DNA of 64,000 bases from Nitrospira sp. (GCA_005116745.1 SWDS01000009.1:249509-313508); one strand, 5' to 3'; numbered from the stretch's first letter, positions 42,873 through 52,565 are shown. Made by a program: numbers and translations. The notes: generated by a model from the letters alone, not told the origin.

Positions 42873-43041
42873 TCGCATTTTCTACGCGAGTCTCTTGTGA
42901 AATTATGTGGTCGTTCTTTGGCGCACGCCATGCGTCTGACCGGCTCAGAGCGTTCCACGTTATTGAGTCACGCGTGAGGCTGGCAGCCGAATCCCAAATG
43001 GGAATATCTCAGCTATATCAACCGAGACAATATGCGATCCC

Positions 43042-43908
43042 ATGGCCCGACTGAATCTAGTCATTATTAGTGGGTTGTCGGGCTCTGGTAAAACCTATGC
43101 CCTCAAAGCATTTGAGGATGCTGGATATTTCTGCATCGATAACCTTCCTCCAGCGTTGCTCCCAACTTTTGTCGATCTCTGCAACCAGCAGCAAAGTGAA
43201 ATTGCTAACGTTGCCCTTGGGATTGATATTCGAGAGCGTGCGTTCTTTTCGGATTTCGTTGATATCCTGGAGAGAGTGAAAGCGCTTGGCCATGCTATTC
43301 AGGTGCTTTTTCTTGAGGCTCGGGAAGAAGTATTGACCAGGCGCTTTTCAGAGTCCAGGCGCCCACACCCACTTTTGCCACATCTTCCCGTCTTGGATGG
43401 AATCCGATTCGAAAAGGAGCGTGTAGCTGAACTCCGATGCCAGGCTGATCGAATTATCGATACGTCCGATCTGACGGTCCATGAGCTTGGTGAGTTGCTT
43501 GCAAAGCAATTTCAACGGGAGTCATCGGATCGACGACTGACAATCTCACTCATCACCTTTGGATATAAATTTGGGGTGCCGTACGATATCGATTTGTTGT
43601 TTGATGTGCGATTTCTCAGGAACCCATTTTTCGTGCCTGAACTCAAGCCTCTTTCTGGAGACAATCCGCTGGTCCGGACCTTCGTGCTCACAGACTCTGA
43701 TGCCATATCACTTTTGCAGCATCTCGAAGGTTTTCTAAAGTTTCTCTTGCCGTTATTCCAACGAGAGCGGCGTAGTTATCTGACTATCGGTATTGGATGT
43801 ACCGGCGGGCGTCATCGCTCGGTCGCGGTTGCCGGGCGTCTTCGAGAAAGCCTTGCCGCCCTAGGGTACGAGGTTGGCCTCAAGCACCGAGATATCGACA
43901 AATCGTAG
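43042..43908 (+). CDS. rapZ: RNase adapter protein RapZ / YvcJ family nucleotide-binding protein
   Basis: A 288-residue protein with an N-terminal P-loop (GLSGSGKT, about residues 10-17), YFCIDNLPPALLP, a LFLEAREEVLTRRF stretch and the C-terminal GCTGGRHRSV motif. In E. coli RapZ steers an sRNA controlling GlmS; in other phyla only nucleotide binding is established. The ptsN gene that usually lies between hpf and rapZ is missing; the 169-base gap holds no credible gene. Confidence 0.93.
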   Translation: MARLNLVIISGLSGSGKTYALKAFEDAGYFCIDNLPPALLPTFVDLCNQQQSEIANVALGIDIRERAFFSDFVDILERVKALGHAIQVLFLEAREEVLTRRFSESRRPHPLLPHLPVLDGIRFEKERVAELRCQADRIIDTSDLTVHELGELLAKQFQRESSDRRLTISLITFGYKFGVPYDIDLLFDVRFLRNPFFVPELKPLSGDNPLVRTFVLTDSDAISLLQHLEGFLKFLLPLFQRERRSYLTIGIGCTGGRHRSVAVAGRLRESLAALGYEVGLKHRDIDKS

Positions 43909-43969
43909 CCGATTGATGGAATAGTAGCCACCGTTTTCCTGCCATTACTCTCGCTTTCTTAACGCTTCC

Positions 43970-43997
43970 TTGACAGGTAGAGCATATTGACTATACT
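43970..43997 (+). promoter_or_regulatory. Sigma-70 promoter of the pil operon
   Basis: TTGACA (43970-43975), a 16-base spacer, and TATACT (43992-43997, five of six). Transcription would begin near 44004, only about 8 bases before the ATG at 44012, so the first gene may have almost no leader. Confidence 0.75.
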
Positions 43998-44011
43998 TAG
44001 CCTTGTGAATA

Positions 44012-44257
44012 ATGCAAGGTATCCGAACAGGTATAAATACTGAAGTGACGAAGCCTAAATATACATCAAGTGCAGTGGGGTTTAAGGCCTATCAAGTGTG
44101 TGGCTTATTTGATATTTCCAAGGCGACCCTCTTTCGCTGGGAGCGAGAGGGTGTCATTACCGAACCCGCTCGAGATTGGAGAAACTGGCGACTGTATACG
44201 AGAAAGAATGTGGATGAAATCGAGAAAGTTATTCGCGCCAGAAAGGCTGTGGTGTAA
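44012..44257 (+). CDS. Small MerR-like helix-turn-helix protein
   Basis: An 81-residue protein with one winged-helix motif of MerR type: YQVCGLFDISKATLFRWERE as the helix-turn-helix, then a WRLYT wing. There is no sensor or dimerisation coiled coil, so it is a DNA-binding domain only. ATG 44012 lies very close to the predicted transcription start; GTG 44045 is an alternative start. It is first in the pilMNOPQ transcript, 15 bases before pilM, and could control that operon. The role is inferred from position only. Confidence 0.75.
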   Translation: MQGIRTGINTEVTKPKYTSSAVGFKAYQVCGLFDISKATLFRWEREGVITEPARDWRNWRLYTRKNVDEIEKVIRARKAVV

Positions 44258-44272
44258 GGTGGCAGGTATTGC

Positions 44273-45379
44273 ATGTTGACTTCATTCAAAAAGCTCTTCG
44301 AAACCGACATTGTTGGGATGCTGACCCCTCGACGGCAGTTAGTGGGCCTAGATATCGGATCTAGTGTGATTAAAATTGCTCAGCTCAAGGAAAGTAAGGG
44401 GCGGTACATTCTCCAAAAGTTCGGCGTGAAACCTCTTGAACCGGAAGTGATTGTCGATGGAACGGTCATGGATGAAGGACGTGTCATCTCGGCGATTCAA
44501 GAATTGTTTGCGGAAGCCAACATCAAGAACAAGCATGTCGCCATCTCGATCTCTGGGCACGCCGTGATTGTGAAGAAGATCAGCCTGCCTCCGATGCCGG
44601 ATGAAGAGTTGGAGGGGCAGGTGAAATTGGCAGCGGAGCAGTACATTCCCTTCGATATCAACGAAGTGAATATCGACTTTCATGTTTTGTCTATGGATGC
44701 ATCAGAGGATCAGCAAGGGGATATGTCGGTGATTCTTGTTGCCGCGAAGAAAGACAAGATTAATGAGCTGACCGAGTTGGTCAAGGCTGCCGGACTTGTC
44801 CCAATGGTCATGGATGTCGATGCGTTTGCGGTTGAAAATATGCATGCGATTAATTATCCGATGGCACAGGAAGAAACAACGGCGTTGGTGAATCTCGGCG
44901 CGAGCGTGATGAACGTGAACATCATCCGTGCGGGGTCGTCGTTATTTACGCGTGATATACCATTAGGTGGAAATAGGTATACTGAGGCGATTCAGCGTGA
45001 GATAGGGCTCTCATTTGAAGAGGCTGAAGAGGGTAAGAAAGCTGATCATGTGGGTGACTCTAGCGGAGGGTCGTTCACCAGTGTCATGGACAGCGTGAAT
45101 GCGGAAGTAGCGTCCGAGATCGCTCGGACGGTGGACTACTTCAAGACATCGACCACCAACGCTGAGATCAGTCGTGTTCTCGTCTGTGGAGGTGTGGCTA
45201 GGGCAAAAGGGCTGATTCAGCAGCTCGGGGATAGGATGCAATTGCCTGTCGAAATGGCTGATCCATTCGCTGAAATCGATGTGACTGGCTGTGATATGGA
45301 CCCTAACCTACTCGCAGATTTGGCTCCATCGGCCGCCGTCAGTGTCGGACTGGCCTTAAGAGCGGTGGGGGATCGATGA
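44273..45379 (+). CDS. pilM: Type IV pilus assembly protein PilM
   Basis: A 368-residue actin-like ATPase-fold protein of the cytoplasm that binds the N-terminus of PilN. The phosphate-loop segment VGLDIGSSVIKIAQLKE, the VNLGASVMNVNIIR strand and the RVLVCGGVARAKGL motif mark the PilM/FtsA-like fold. The length is usual (350-370). It overlaps pilN by 4 bases. Confidence 0.95.
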   Translation: MLTSFKKLFETDIVGMLTPRRQLVGLDIGSSVIKIAQLKESKGRYILQKFGVKPLEPEVIVDGTVMDEGRVISAIQELFAEANIKNKHVAISISGHAVIVKKISLPPMPDEELEGQVKLAAEQYIPFDINEVNIDFHVLSMDASEDQQGDMSVILVAAKKDKINELTELVKAAGLVPMVMDVDAFAVENMHAINYPMAQEETTALVNLGASVMNVNIIRAGSSLFTRDIPLGGNRYTEAIQREIGLSFEEAEEGKKADHVGDSSGGSFTSVMDSVNAEVASEIARTVDYFKTSTTNAEISRVLVCGGVARAKGLIQQLGDRMQLPVEMADPFAEIDVTGCDMDPNLLADLAPSAAVSVGLALRAVGDR

Positions 45380-45933
45380 TTCGGATTAACCTCCTTCCGG
45401 GTGGGCCCAAAGGAAGGCCGACCAAACCTCAGTATGACGTGCGCGCACAGGCTCTGCTCGGGGTTGGACTAATCCTGGTCACGCTGGCTGGGTGTTGGTG
45501 GTATTCGACCTCGTTGGACACCGAGCTTGAAGCTCGGCAGGAGGAAAAGCAAGCGAAAGAGAAGCAAGTTGCTCAGCTGAAGGAGCAGGTTAAGCAGGTG
45601 CAGGACTTTGAGCAACGGAAAAAGCTTCTTGAGGACAAGAACCGGATTATCGATCAGCTTGAGCAATCCAGAATGGGTCCGGTCAAGGTTCTCGACCACG
45701 TGAGTCAGAGTTTAGAGCCCCTCAAGGTATGGCTCACAAGGCTGGGTGTGGCATCCGATACCGTGGAGTTAGAAGGGAAGGCCTTAACAAACGACGACGT
45801 GGTGGAATTCGTGAATAACTTGCGACGGACGGATTATTTCACTGGCATCAATCTGCAGGAGAGCAAGGCTGCGGTTGAAAACAAGATTAATGTGTACCAA
45901 TTTCGTTTGGCCTTTCGTCTGAAGGGATCATGA
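45376..45933 (+). CDS. pilN: Type IV pilus assembly protein PilN
   Basis: A 185-residue inner-membrane protein. The N-terminal MIRINLLPG motif is the PilM-binding tag. A membrane helix at about residues 27-47 is followed by a Lys/Glu/Gln-rich coiled coil (about 50-105) and a ferredoxin-like domain. It pairs with PilO, which it overlaps by 4 bases. Confidence 0.95.
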   Translation: MIRINLLPGGPKGRPTKPQYDVRAQALLGVGLILVTLAGCWWYSTSLDTELEARQEEKQAKEKQVAQLKEQVKQVQDFEQRKKLLEDKNRIIDQLEQSRMGPVKVLDHVSQSLEPLKVWLTRLGVASDTVELEGKALTNDDVVEFVNNLRRTDYFTGINLQESKAAVENKINVYQFRLAFRLKGS

Positions 45934-46577
45934 TGGCTTTGCCACAGCTCAATCTTGATGCGCTTCGCAATGTGCCAGCCTCGCAAAAGGCTGCGCTCTT
46001 ATTCCTGCTCATAGGTGGCATGATTGCAGGTTTCTATTTCTACATTGCAGAACCGAAGTCTGCAACGATCACGGCGCTCGACGCTGAAAACAGCAAGCTG
46101 GAGAGTGAAATTCAAACACTTACGATTAAAGTGAAACATCTCGATGAATTGGTTGCCGCCAATAAGCAGCTAGAGATTGAATTAGCAAAGAAAAAGGAGC
46201 GTCTCCCTCCGGAAGAAGAAGCGATCATGCTGCTGAAGCAGGTGTCTGACCTCGGCGTACGATTGGGACTTGATATCAGACTATGGAAGCCAGGCGCCCA
46301 GACTGAAGATGCGTCGAAGCTTTTCATTAAGATGCCGGTCAGTGTGGAAGTAGCTGGGGCGTATCACACGGCTGCCCTGTTTTTCGATCGGATCAATCGA
46401 CTTCCGCGGATTGTTACCGTATCGGGTCTTAAGATGGGATCGCCGAAGATTGAACAAGGACGAATTGTCTCGCAAACGGCATTTGACCTGGTGGCATACG
46501 CTGCGCCTCAAGAAAAGCCAGTTTCTGGAGGATCTTCTTCGGTGAATGCTCCCAAAGTGGCTCAAGTTGGTAAATAG
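45930..46577 (+). CDS. pilO: Type IV pilus assembly protein PilO
   Basis: A 215-residue inner-membrane partner of PilN. It has a membrane helix at about residues 21-41, a coiled coil at about 50-95, and a C-terminal domain with the usual AGAYHTAALFFDRINRLPRI segment. Two adjacent ATG codons (45930, 45933) can both start it. Confidence 0.94.
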   Translation: MMALPQLNLDALRNVPASQKAALLFLLIGGMIAGFYFYIAEPKSATITALDAENSKLESEIQTLTIKVKHLDELVAANKQLEIELAKKKERLPPEEEAIMLLKQVSDLGVRLGLDIRLWKPGAQTEDASKLFIKMPVSVEVAGAYHTAALFFDRINRLPRIVTVSGLKMGSPKIEQGRIVSQTAFDLVAYAAPQEKPVSGGSSSVNAPKVAQVGK

Positions 46578-46580
46578 ATT

Positions 46581-47189
46581 ATGAGGAAGAAGCCTAGACA
46601 ATATACTCTATCCATTGGAGCCAACGTGGTGTGCGTGTGTGTCATCCTTTTAGGACGCACTGGTGCACAGGCCGAGTCTCCCCCCGTTCCTGGGATGATC
46701 GCTCCGATGAGGCAAGATGCGCTCAGGGTGCCTGCTGTGCCTGAAATTCCAAGAACCGCCCCGCAAACTATAGAAGCGCCATCCTCTGGGGGGGACACCC
46801 CGGTGCCTTCTCAGTTGTCCGTACCAGACGGTGTGGTTGGGAGTGGGTATGACCCTTCCGGTCGTCGAGACCCATTTGCACCGATTATCCAGGAGCTTCA
46901 GCCGGGGAAGACGGATTCAACTCTTCCACCTTTGCAACGCGTGACCCTGACGGAGCTCAATCTTATTGCCATTGTATGGGGGGCATACGGCTATACCGGG
47001 ATGGTCCAGACCCCGGATGGCTATGGGTACACCGTTCGACGGGGCACAAGGGTCGGGCAAAATAATGGAGTGGTCAGCGCCGTGACCGAGCGCGGCATCA
47101 TTGTCCAGGAACGGTTCACTGATGTGTATGGCAAGAAGCAGGAGCGAGAACATGTCAAGCTTCTACATCCCAAAGAGGGCTCAGAATGA
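46581..47189 (+). CDS. pilP: Type IV pilus assembly protein PilP
   Basis: A 202-residue periplasmic protein linking PilNO to the PilQ secretin. The N-terminus has a signal sequence with likely cleavage after AQA at about residue 30; it lacks the clear lipobox of classical PilP. A Pro-rich linker precedes the HR-domain with YDPSGRRDPFAPII and LTELNLIAIVWG. It overlaps pilQ by 4 bases. Confidence 0.92.
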   Translation: MRKKPRQYTLSIGANVVCVCVILLGRTGAQAESPPVPGMIAPMRQDALRVPAVPEIPRTAPQTIEAPSSGGDTPVPSQLSVPDGVVGSGYDPSGRRDPFAPIIQELQPGKTDSTLPPLQRVTLTELNLIAIVWGAYGYTGMVQTPDGYGYTVRRGTRVGQNNGVVSAVTERGIIVQERFTDVYGKKQEREHVKLLHPKEGSE

Positions 47190-49162
47190 AACCACTATTT
47201 CGTGCAGATAATGTCCTGACTGCTGGATGTTTCATCGGAGCCTTGGGGGTGTCGCTCACTGCTCTGACCATATGTACCCAGAGGTCCGCAGTGGCCGAAG
47301 AGATCGGCAGGATACATCAGGGTGATGTCACGCGGGTCAAAATGGCCACGACACGATTGCTGGCACAGGCCGTGACTGCCATCGAGGTGCGTCCCGAAAT
47401 GGATGTGGTGACCGTTGTGGTTGCCGGAGATGGCCAACTATTTCCAGAGGCCAACTTTCTGGATGAGTCACGGCTCATCGTCGATATTCCTGCCGTATCG
47501 TCCACCCTGAGGCGATCGGTGGTACGGGCCGACCACTACTTGCTCAAGAAAATCAGAGTGGGCCACCATGCTGATAAGGTCAGGCTAGTGTTCGATGTGT
47601 CCGAACGCCCGGTGTTTTCTCTGACTCGAGAGGATAATAAGGTATTGATCACTCTGAAGCCGAGCGAACGGAAAACGCCGACTGTTGTCGCTGCGCACAG
47701 TGATGGTGGAGAGATGAGCTCATCTCATCCCCAGGCTCGTAGGGCGCTGTTCGAGCCAGGGAGTCGTGTAGTCAAACGGGCGACGAGAATGATCGGCCCC
47801 GCGCAGGCTCAGTTCAAGGTGCAGCGCGTCCAGATGGCTGCAGAAAGTGCTCCCGCTGAAAAGGACGACCGATCCGATGATATCGTGGCAGGGCAAACGC
47901 GATTTGTCGGTCGGCGGATCTCGCTCGACTTTCAGCAGGCCGACATCACCAACATCCTTCGACTGATTGCCGAGGTCTCGGGCTTCAACATGGTTGTTGG
48001 GGAAGGGGTCAAGTCGAAAGTGACCATGAAGCTGGTCAGTGTGCCGTGGGACCAGGCCCTGGATATGCTATTGAAGATGAATGGGCTCGGTATGATTCGT
48101 CAAGGGAGTATTGTGTGGATCGATTCGCTGGCAAATATTGCCAAGCAGCAGGATGAGGAAGCCCGGGCTAAAGACTCGAAGACGAAGGCTGAAGAACTCG
48201 TCGACCGCGTTTTTTATATCAGGCACATCGTGGCTCAGGAGCTCATGATGACACTGCGGCCGACCTTGGGCCCACGGGGCGTCATGCAATTTAATGCAGG
48301 GAGTAATGCGTTGGTTGTGCGAGATACCGAATCCAAATTGGCTGTCATGAAGCAGCTGGTTGAGGGACTTGATCTCGAGGTTCCTCAGGTTCAGATTGAG
48401 GCGCGCATCGTCCAAGCCGATACCGTGTATGCGAGAGGCCTGGGGATTCAATGGGGCTTCCAGGCGGGCAATCGCACACCCACGGATTTCTTTGCCCTCT
48501 CGAATATTACTGGCCCATTTGGGCAGATAGCCGGGACGGGGGGGAGTACGATCGATCGAAGCTTTCTGGTGAATTTGCCGGCTCAGGTCGGTGGCTTGCC
48601 GGCTGTCCCGTCGATCGGCTGGACATTTGGAAAACTCGGCGGCGACTTCGCTTTGGATATGCGGCTCTCAGCCGGAGAGTTGCTCGGGTTAAGTAAGGTG
48701 ATCGCAGCGCCGAAGATCACCACATTGGATAAGCGCGAAGCGAAGATCTCTCAGGGCGAATCGATTCCCTTTCAGACAACATCTTTACAGGGAACGCAAA
48801 CGACATTTGTCGATGCAAACTTGGAGTTGAATGTCACACCTCAGATCACCTCTCGTGATCCAAAGGAGGATGGAAAGAGAATTATGCTGCGTGTGCGAGC
48901 AACACGAAATGCTGTCGGGGCACGAAGCAATCCGGCCGGTCCGAGTATCGATCGACGGGAGGCAAACACCCAGGTGGTCGTTCGAGATGGCGAAACCATG
49001 GTGATTGGTGGAGTCTTTGTCGATAGCCAAAACAACAATGTTCAAGGCGTTCCCTATCTATCTCGTATGCCGGTTCTTGGGTGGTTGTTCAAGAACAAGT
49101 CCGAATCAGTCTCGAAACAAGAATTACTCATTTTCCTTACACCAAGCATTATCAAGACTTAA
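47186..49162 (+). CDS. pilQ: Type IV pilus secretin PilQ
   Basis: A 658-residue outer-membrane channel. After a signal peptide come an AMIN domain (about residues 65-165, VTAIEVRPEMDVVTVVVAG), an N0 domain (RRISLDFQQADITNILRLIA), an N1 domain (FYIRHIVAQELMMTLRP) and the C-terminal secretin domain (VQIEARIVQADTVYARGLGI, VRDGETMVIGGVF). The length is usual. It is the last gene of the pil operon. Confidence 0.96.
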   Translation: MKPLFRADNVLTAGCFIGALGVSLTALTICTQRSAVAEEIGRIHQGDVTRVKMATTRLLAQAVTAIEVRPEMDVVTVVVAGDGQLFPEANFLDESRLIVDIPAVSSTLRRSVVRADHYLLKKIRVGHHADKVRLVFDVSERPVFSLTREDNKVLITLKPSERKTPTVVAAHSDGGEMSSSHPQARRALFEPGSRVVKRATRMIGPAQAQFKVQRVQMAAESAPAEKDDRSDDIVAGQTRFVGRRISLDFQQADITNILRLIAEVSGFNMVVGEGVKSKVTMKLVSVPWDQALDMLLKMNGLGMIRQGSIVWIDSLANIAKQQDEEARAKDSKTKAEELVDRVFYIRHIVAQELMMTLRPTLGPRGVMQFNAGSNALVVRDTESKLAVMKQLVEGLDLEVPQVQIEARIVQADTVYARGLGIQWGFQAGNRTPTDFFALSNITGPFGQIAGTGGSTIDRSFLVNLPAQVGGLPAVPSIGWTFGKLGGDFALDMRLSAGELLGLSKVIAAPKITTLDKREAKISQGESIPFQTTSLQGTQTTFVDANLELNVTPQITSRDPKEDGKRIMLRVRATRNAVGARSNPAGPSIDRREANTQVVVRDGETMVIGGVFVDSQNNNVQGVPYLSRMPVLGWLFKNKSESVSKQELLIFLTPSIIKT

Positions 49163-49188
49163 GGACTGTTTTATTTCCATGCTCACCA

Positions 49189-49230
49189 AGAGCCTGATGA
49201 TGCTGAAAGGTATCATCAGGCTCTTCTGTT
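49189..49230 (+). terminator. Rho-independent-type terminator after pilQ
   Basis: A 13-bp perfect stem, AGAGCCTGATGAT (49189-49201) with ATCATCAGGCTCT (49212-49224), a 10-base loop, and a T-rich but interrupted tail (TCTGTTTAT). It lies 26 bases after pilQ. Confidence 0.85.
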
Positions 49231-49408
49231 TATCCCGAAGAGATTGCGGTAATCCCACCCACAGTGTGAGCACTCAGCGCGGAACGTAACCGTCTTTTTA
49301 GTCATGCCGAGGCTGTGATACGATGGCCTTCCGGTGGATGGTTCACGTACGATCGCAATACAAATCTGACATGCCGTTCTACTCCGCCAGATTCTTCAGG
49401 ACGACGAA

Positions 49409-50518
49409 ATGACTGCAATCTTCACGGTTCCCGTTTCCCTATCTGAAAGAAGTTACGAGATTGTGATTCAGGCCGGACTGTTGGCGAGGCTTGGTAAGAG
49501 ATTGAAGGAGCACGGTGTAGGAGGGAAAGTTGCCATTGTGACGGATCGGCACGTCGCTCGGCACTACCTCAAGAGTAGTCTGGAGGCGATCAAGCGGTAC
49601 GGGATTGAACCCATTCCGATCATTCTGACTCCCGGAGAGCGGTCAAAAACGCTGAAGACGGTGGAGCAGATCCTCGACGTGTTGGCGCGTCATCGGTTTG
49701 AGCGGTCGTCGATGGTCGTGGCACTCGGCGGAGGTGTCGTGGGTGATATGGCCGGGTTTGCCGCTTCGATCTACCAACGTGGTATTCCCTATATTCAGGT
49801 ACCGACGACGCTTGTGGCACAGGTCGATTCCAGTGTCGGAGGAAAGACGGGTGTCGACCATCGGCTCGGGAAGAACCTGATCGGATCGTTTTATCAACCG
49901 CGCGCCGTCTGGATCGATCCATTGACGCTGCATACGTTGCCCGCTCGGGAAGTCGTCGCCGGACTGGCCGAGGTCATTAAATACGGAATCATTGCGGACG
50001 AGTCCTTCTTCGCCTATCTACAGCGGTACATGCCTGCGTTACGGAGGCAAGCGCCCGGTATCGTCGCGACCGTGGTGAGGCGATCCTGTGAGATCAAGGC
50101 CGAGGTGGTGGCCGCAGATGAGCGAGAATCAGATCGCAGGAGAATCCTCAACTATGGGCATACCCTCGGACATGCGCTTGAATCGTTGGGGGGGTATCAG
50201 TCGCTTGTCCATGGAGAAGCGGTGGGGATTGGATTGGTACAGGAAGCCGAACTCGCCTGTTTTCAGGAGATCTGTTCTCGTGCAGTGGTGGACTCGATTC
50301 GTCGCCTTGTAACGGAGGCAGGGTTGAGTGACCGTATGCCGCCGTGGACCTCGACGAGCATATGGAAGGCCATGCTGCATGATAAGAAGGTGTCAGGAGG
50401 GCGGGTCATCGGGGTGTGGCCCGAACGTATTGGGCAGGTGCGGATCGGGCCGATTGACAAACAGATGTTTAAGCAGTGGCATGCTGTTTCACGAGCTTCT
50501 CCGCGGAGTCATGCCTAA
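49409..50518 (+). CDS. aroB: 3-dehydroquinate synthase
   Basis: A 369-residue shikimate-pathway enzyme that cyclises DAHP to 3-dehydroquinate using NAD and a metal. The NAD loop GGGVVGDMAGFAAS, the VPTTLVAQVDSSVGGKTGVD block and the metal ligands in GLAEVIKYG, LNYGHTLGHALE and HGEAVGIG are all present. aroB after pilQ resembles the pilMNOPQ-aroKB order of Pseudomonas, but aroK is missing here. Confidence 0.97.
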   Translation: MTAIFTVPVSLSERSYEIVIQAGLLARLGKRLKEHGVGGKVAIVTDRHVARHYLKSSLEAIKRYGIEPIPIILTPGERSKTLKTVEQILDVLARHRFERSSMVVALGGGVVGDMAGFAASIYQRGIPYIQVPTTLVAQVDSSVGGKTGVDHRLGKNLIGSFYQPRAVWIDPLTLHTLPAREVVAGLAEVIKYGIIADESFFAYLQRYMPALRRQAPGIVATVVRRSCEIKAEVVAADERESDRRRILNYGHTLGHALESLGGYQSLVHGEAVGIGLVQEAELACFQEICSRAVVDSIRRLVTEAGLSDRMPPWTSTSIWKAMLHDKKVSGGRVIGVWPERIGQVRIGPIDKQMFKQWHAVSRASPRSHA

Positions 50519-50616
50519 GCACGGATTACTTGCCAACCGAGCGGAGTCGAGATGAATCTTTCTCCTGTGTCGCGCGCGATCGGACAGCGGGGATAGGCTA
50601 GTTTCACCGGAGTTCT

Positions 50617-52404
50617 ATGCGGACGTTGCGTATCGCGATGGCACAGATGAACCCGACCGTCGGGGATCTGACCGGGAACCTCCACCGTATTACGACCTGG
50701 ATCCGAGACGCGAAGAAGGTCAACGCCGATCTCGTCGTATTCCCTGAACTGGCCATTACTGGCTCTCCTCCCGAAGACCTCCTGCTCAAGGCGCAGTTTG
50801 TCGAAGAGAACGTACGGGTTCTGAACGAGATCGCCCAGGCTTGTCGCGGGGTCGTTGCGGTGGTCGGGTACGTGAGACAAGGAGACCAACGCGATCCACA
50901 TTCCTTCCGGCCGTCGATGCGCTCAGCCGGTCGGCCTGCGCTCTACAATGCGGCCGCAGTGATTGCCGATGGCAAGATAGTCGGGAGTTGCAGTAAATGG
51001 CAGTTGTCCAACTATGGAGTATGCGATGAAAGCCGGTATTTTCTCCCTGGAGGGAGACTCCCGATGCTTCTCGTCAACGGAACGACCATCGGGGTGACCA
51101 TCTGCGAAGATATGTGGTCGCGGGAAGGGCCCATCTCTGTCTACACAGCGGTCGGCGCCGAGGTGATCGTCACGATTGATGCCTCTCCCTTTCATATCGG
51201 TAACAGTGGTTCGAGGGAGCAGATGCTGGCGACGAGCGCGCGGGACAACGGAGTCATTGTCGCCTATACGAATATGGTCGGTGGCCAAGATGAGCTGGTT
51301 TTCGACGGAAACAGTGTGATCCTGGATCAATCCGGCACGGTGGTCGCCCGTGGCCATGTGTTTCGGGAAGAGCTGCTGGTGGCTGATGTGAACGTGGAAG
51401 CCGTGTCACGCGGGCGTATGACGTATGGACAAAAAACGGCATGGACTCGAAAAGCTGTTTTGGCCGTCGATCGTCTCGTGATGAAGGGCGCGGCGATCCA
51501 AAAGAAGAAGCGGACTCGAATCGCGCCAGCGATAGCAGCGCCATTAGAGGAGATCGAAGCGGTGTACCAGGCCCTGGTACTGGCCGTGAAAGACTATGTC
51601 CGCAAGAATGGATTTACCCGAGTGGTGATTGGAGTGAGCGGCGGTGTAGATTCGGCAGTGACCGCGGCCATTGCGGTGAATGCGCTTGGCGCCGAACACG
51701 TGCTCGGCGTCTTCATGCCGTCTCCGTACACCTCACGGGAAAGCGAAGAGGATGTCGTGGAACTGGCGCGGTGTCTCCGCATCGACGTACAGACCATCCC
51801 GATTGCGCTGACATGTGAGGCCTATCGACAAGCATTGGCACCCGCATTTGCCGACCGCCCTGCAGATACGACCGAAGAAAACCTCCAGGCTCGCATTCGC
51901 GGCAATCTGCTCATGGCGGTATCCAATAAGTTCGGACATTTGGTATTAACCACGGGGAACAAGAGCGAGATGAGCGTGGGGTACTCGACGTTGTACGGCG
52001 ATATGGCCGGCGGGTTCGCTGTCATTAAGGATGTGCCAAAGACGATGGTCTATGGCCTGGCGAGGCTCTGCAATGCACGTGGTCCGTCGCCGGTGATTCC
52101 TGCGCGCATCCTGGACCGACCGCCGACCGCCGAGTTGAGGCCGAATCAAAAGGATGAAGATTCCCTTCCCCCGTACACGGTGCTCGATCCCATTCTGCGG
52201 GCGTATGTCGAAGAGGACCGCTCGTTCGCCGACATCGTCGAGGCAGGGTTCGATCGCGCAACGGTCTCGCGCGTGGTTAGGATGGTGGATGCTAGCGAGT
52301 TCAAGCGGCGTCAGGCACCTCTAGGTGTCAAGATCACGCACCGCGCCTTGGGCAAGGACCGACGGATGCCGATTACGAACGGCTATCGGATCACGCCGGA
52401 TTAG
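50617..52404 (+). CDS. nadE: NAD+ synthase, glutamine-hydrolysing
   Basis: A 595-residue two-domain enzyme for the last step of NAD synthesis. The N-terminal nitrilase-type glutaminase has the Glu (VFPELAIT), Lys (CSKWQLSNYG) and Cys (VTICEDMW) triad. The C-terminal synthetase has the ATP loop GVSGGVDSAVTAAIA and TTGNKSEMSVGYSTLYGD. No separate glutaminase is needed. The insertion sequence lies 180 bases downstream. Confidence 0.97.
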   Translation: MRTLRIAMAQMNPTVGDLTGNLHRITTWIRDAKKVNADLVVFPELAITGSPPEDLLLKAQFVEENVRVLNEIAQACRGVVAVVGYVRQGDQRDPHSFRPSMRSAGRPALYNAAAVIADGKIVGSCSKWQLSNYGVCDESRYFLPGGRLPMLLVNGTTIGVTICEDMWSREGPISVYTAVGAEVIVTIDASPFHIGNSGSREQMLATSARDNGVIVAYTNMVGGQDELVFDGNSVILDQSGTVVARGHVFREELLVADVNVEAVSRGRMTYGQKTAWTRKAVLAVDRLVMKGAAIQKKKRTRIAPAIAAPLEEIEAVYQALVLAVKDYVRKNGFTRVVIGVSGGVDSAVTAAIAVNALGAEHVLGVFMPSPYTSRESEEDVVELARCLRIDVQTIPIALTCEAYRQALAPAFADRPADTTEENLQARIRGNLLMAVSNKFGHLVLTTGNKSEMSVGYSTLYGDMAGGFAVIKDVPKTMVYGLARLCNARGPSPVIPARILDRPPTAELRPNQKDEDSLPPYTVLDPILRAYVEEDRSFADIVEAGFDRATVSRVVRMVDASEFKRRQAPLGVKITHRALGKDRRMPITNGYRITPD

Positions 52405-52467
52405 ACCCAACTGGTTTTTTCCCTAATCATTAGATGTCACGCAAGCCCGTATCCAATGATTCTGGAT

Positions 52468-52482
52468 AGGCGCGAAGCGCCT
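52468..52482. other. Small hairpin downstream of nadE
   Basis: AGGCGC-GAA-GCGCCT forms a compact 6-bp stem in the 180-base stretch between nadE and the insertion sequence. No T-run follows in either direction, so it is not a clear terminator. The rest of this stretch shows no gene. Confidence 0.4.
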
Positions 52483-52565
52483 GGATGCTTTCCCCTGGCG
52501 TGTTCTGCTGTCCCCATCTGATGCGCAGAGTGCAGGCCCACAAGAGTTCGAGCCATTTCCTGGAA

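Noticed and set aside
42869-43054. 61-codon frame between hpf and rapZ as a remnant of ptsN
   Set aside because: The translation shows no EIIA-Ntr motif and no ribosome binding site.
52405-52440. Terminator at the T-run just after nadE
   Set aside because: The T-run has no stable stem before it.
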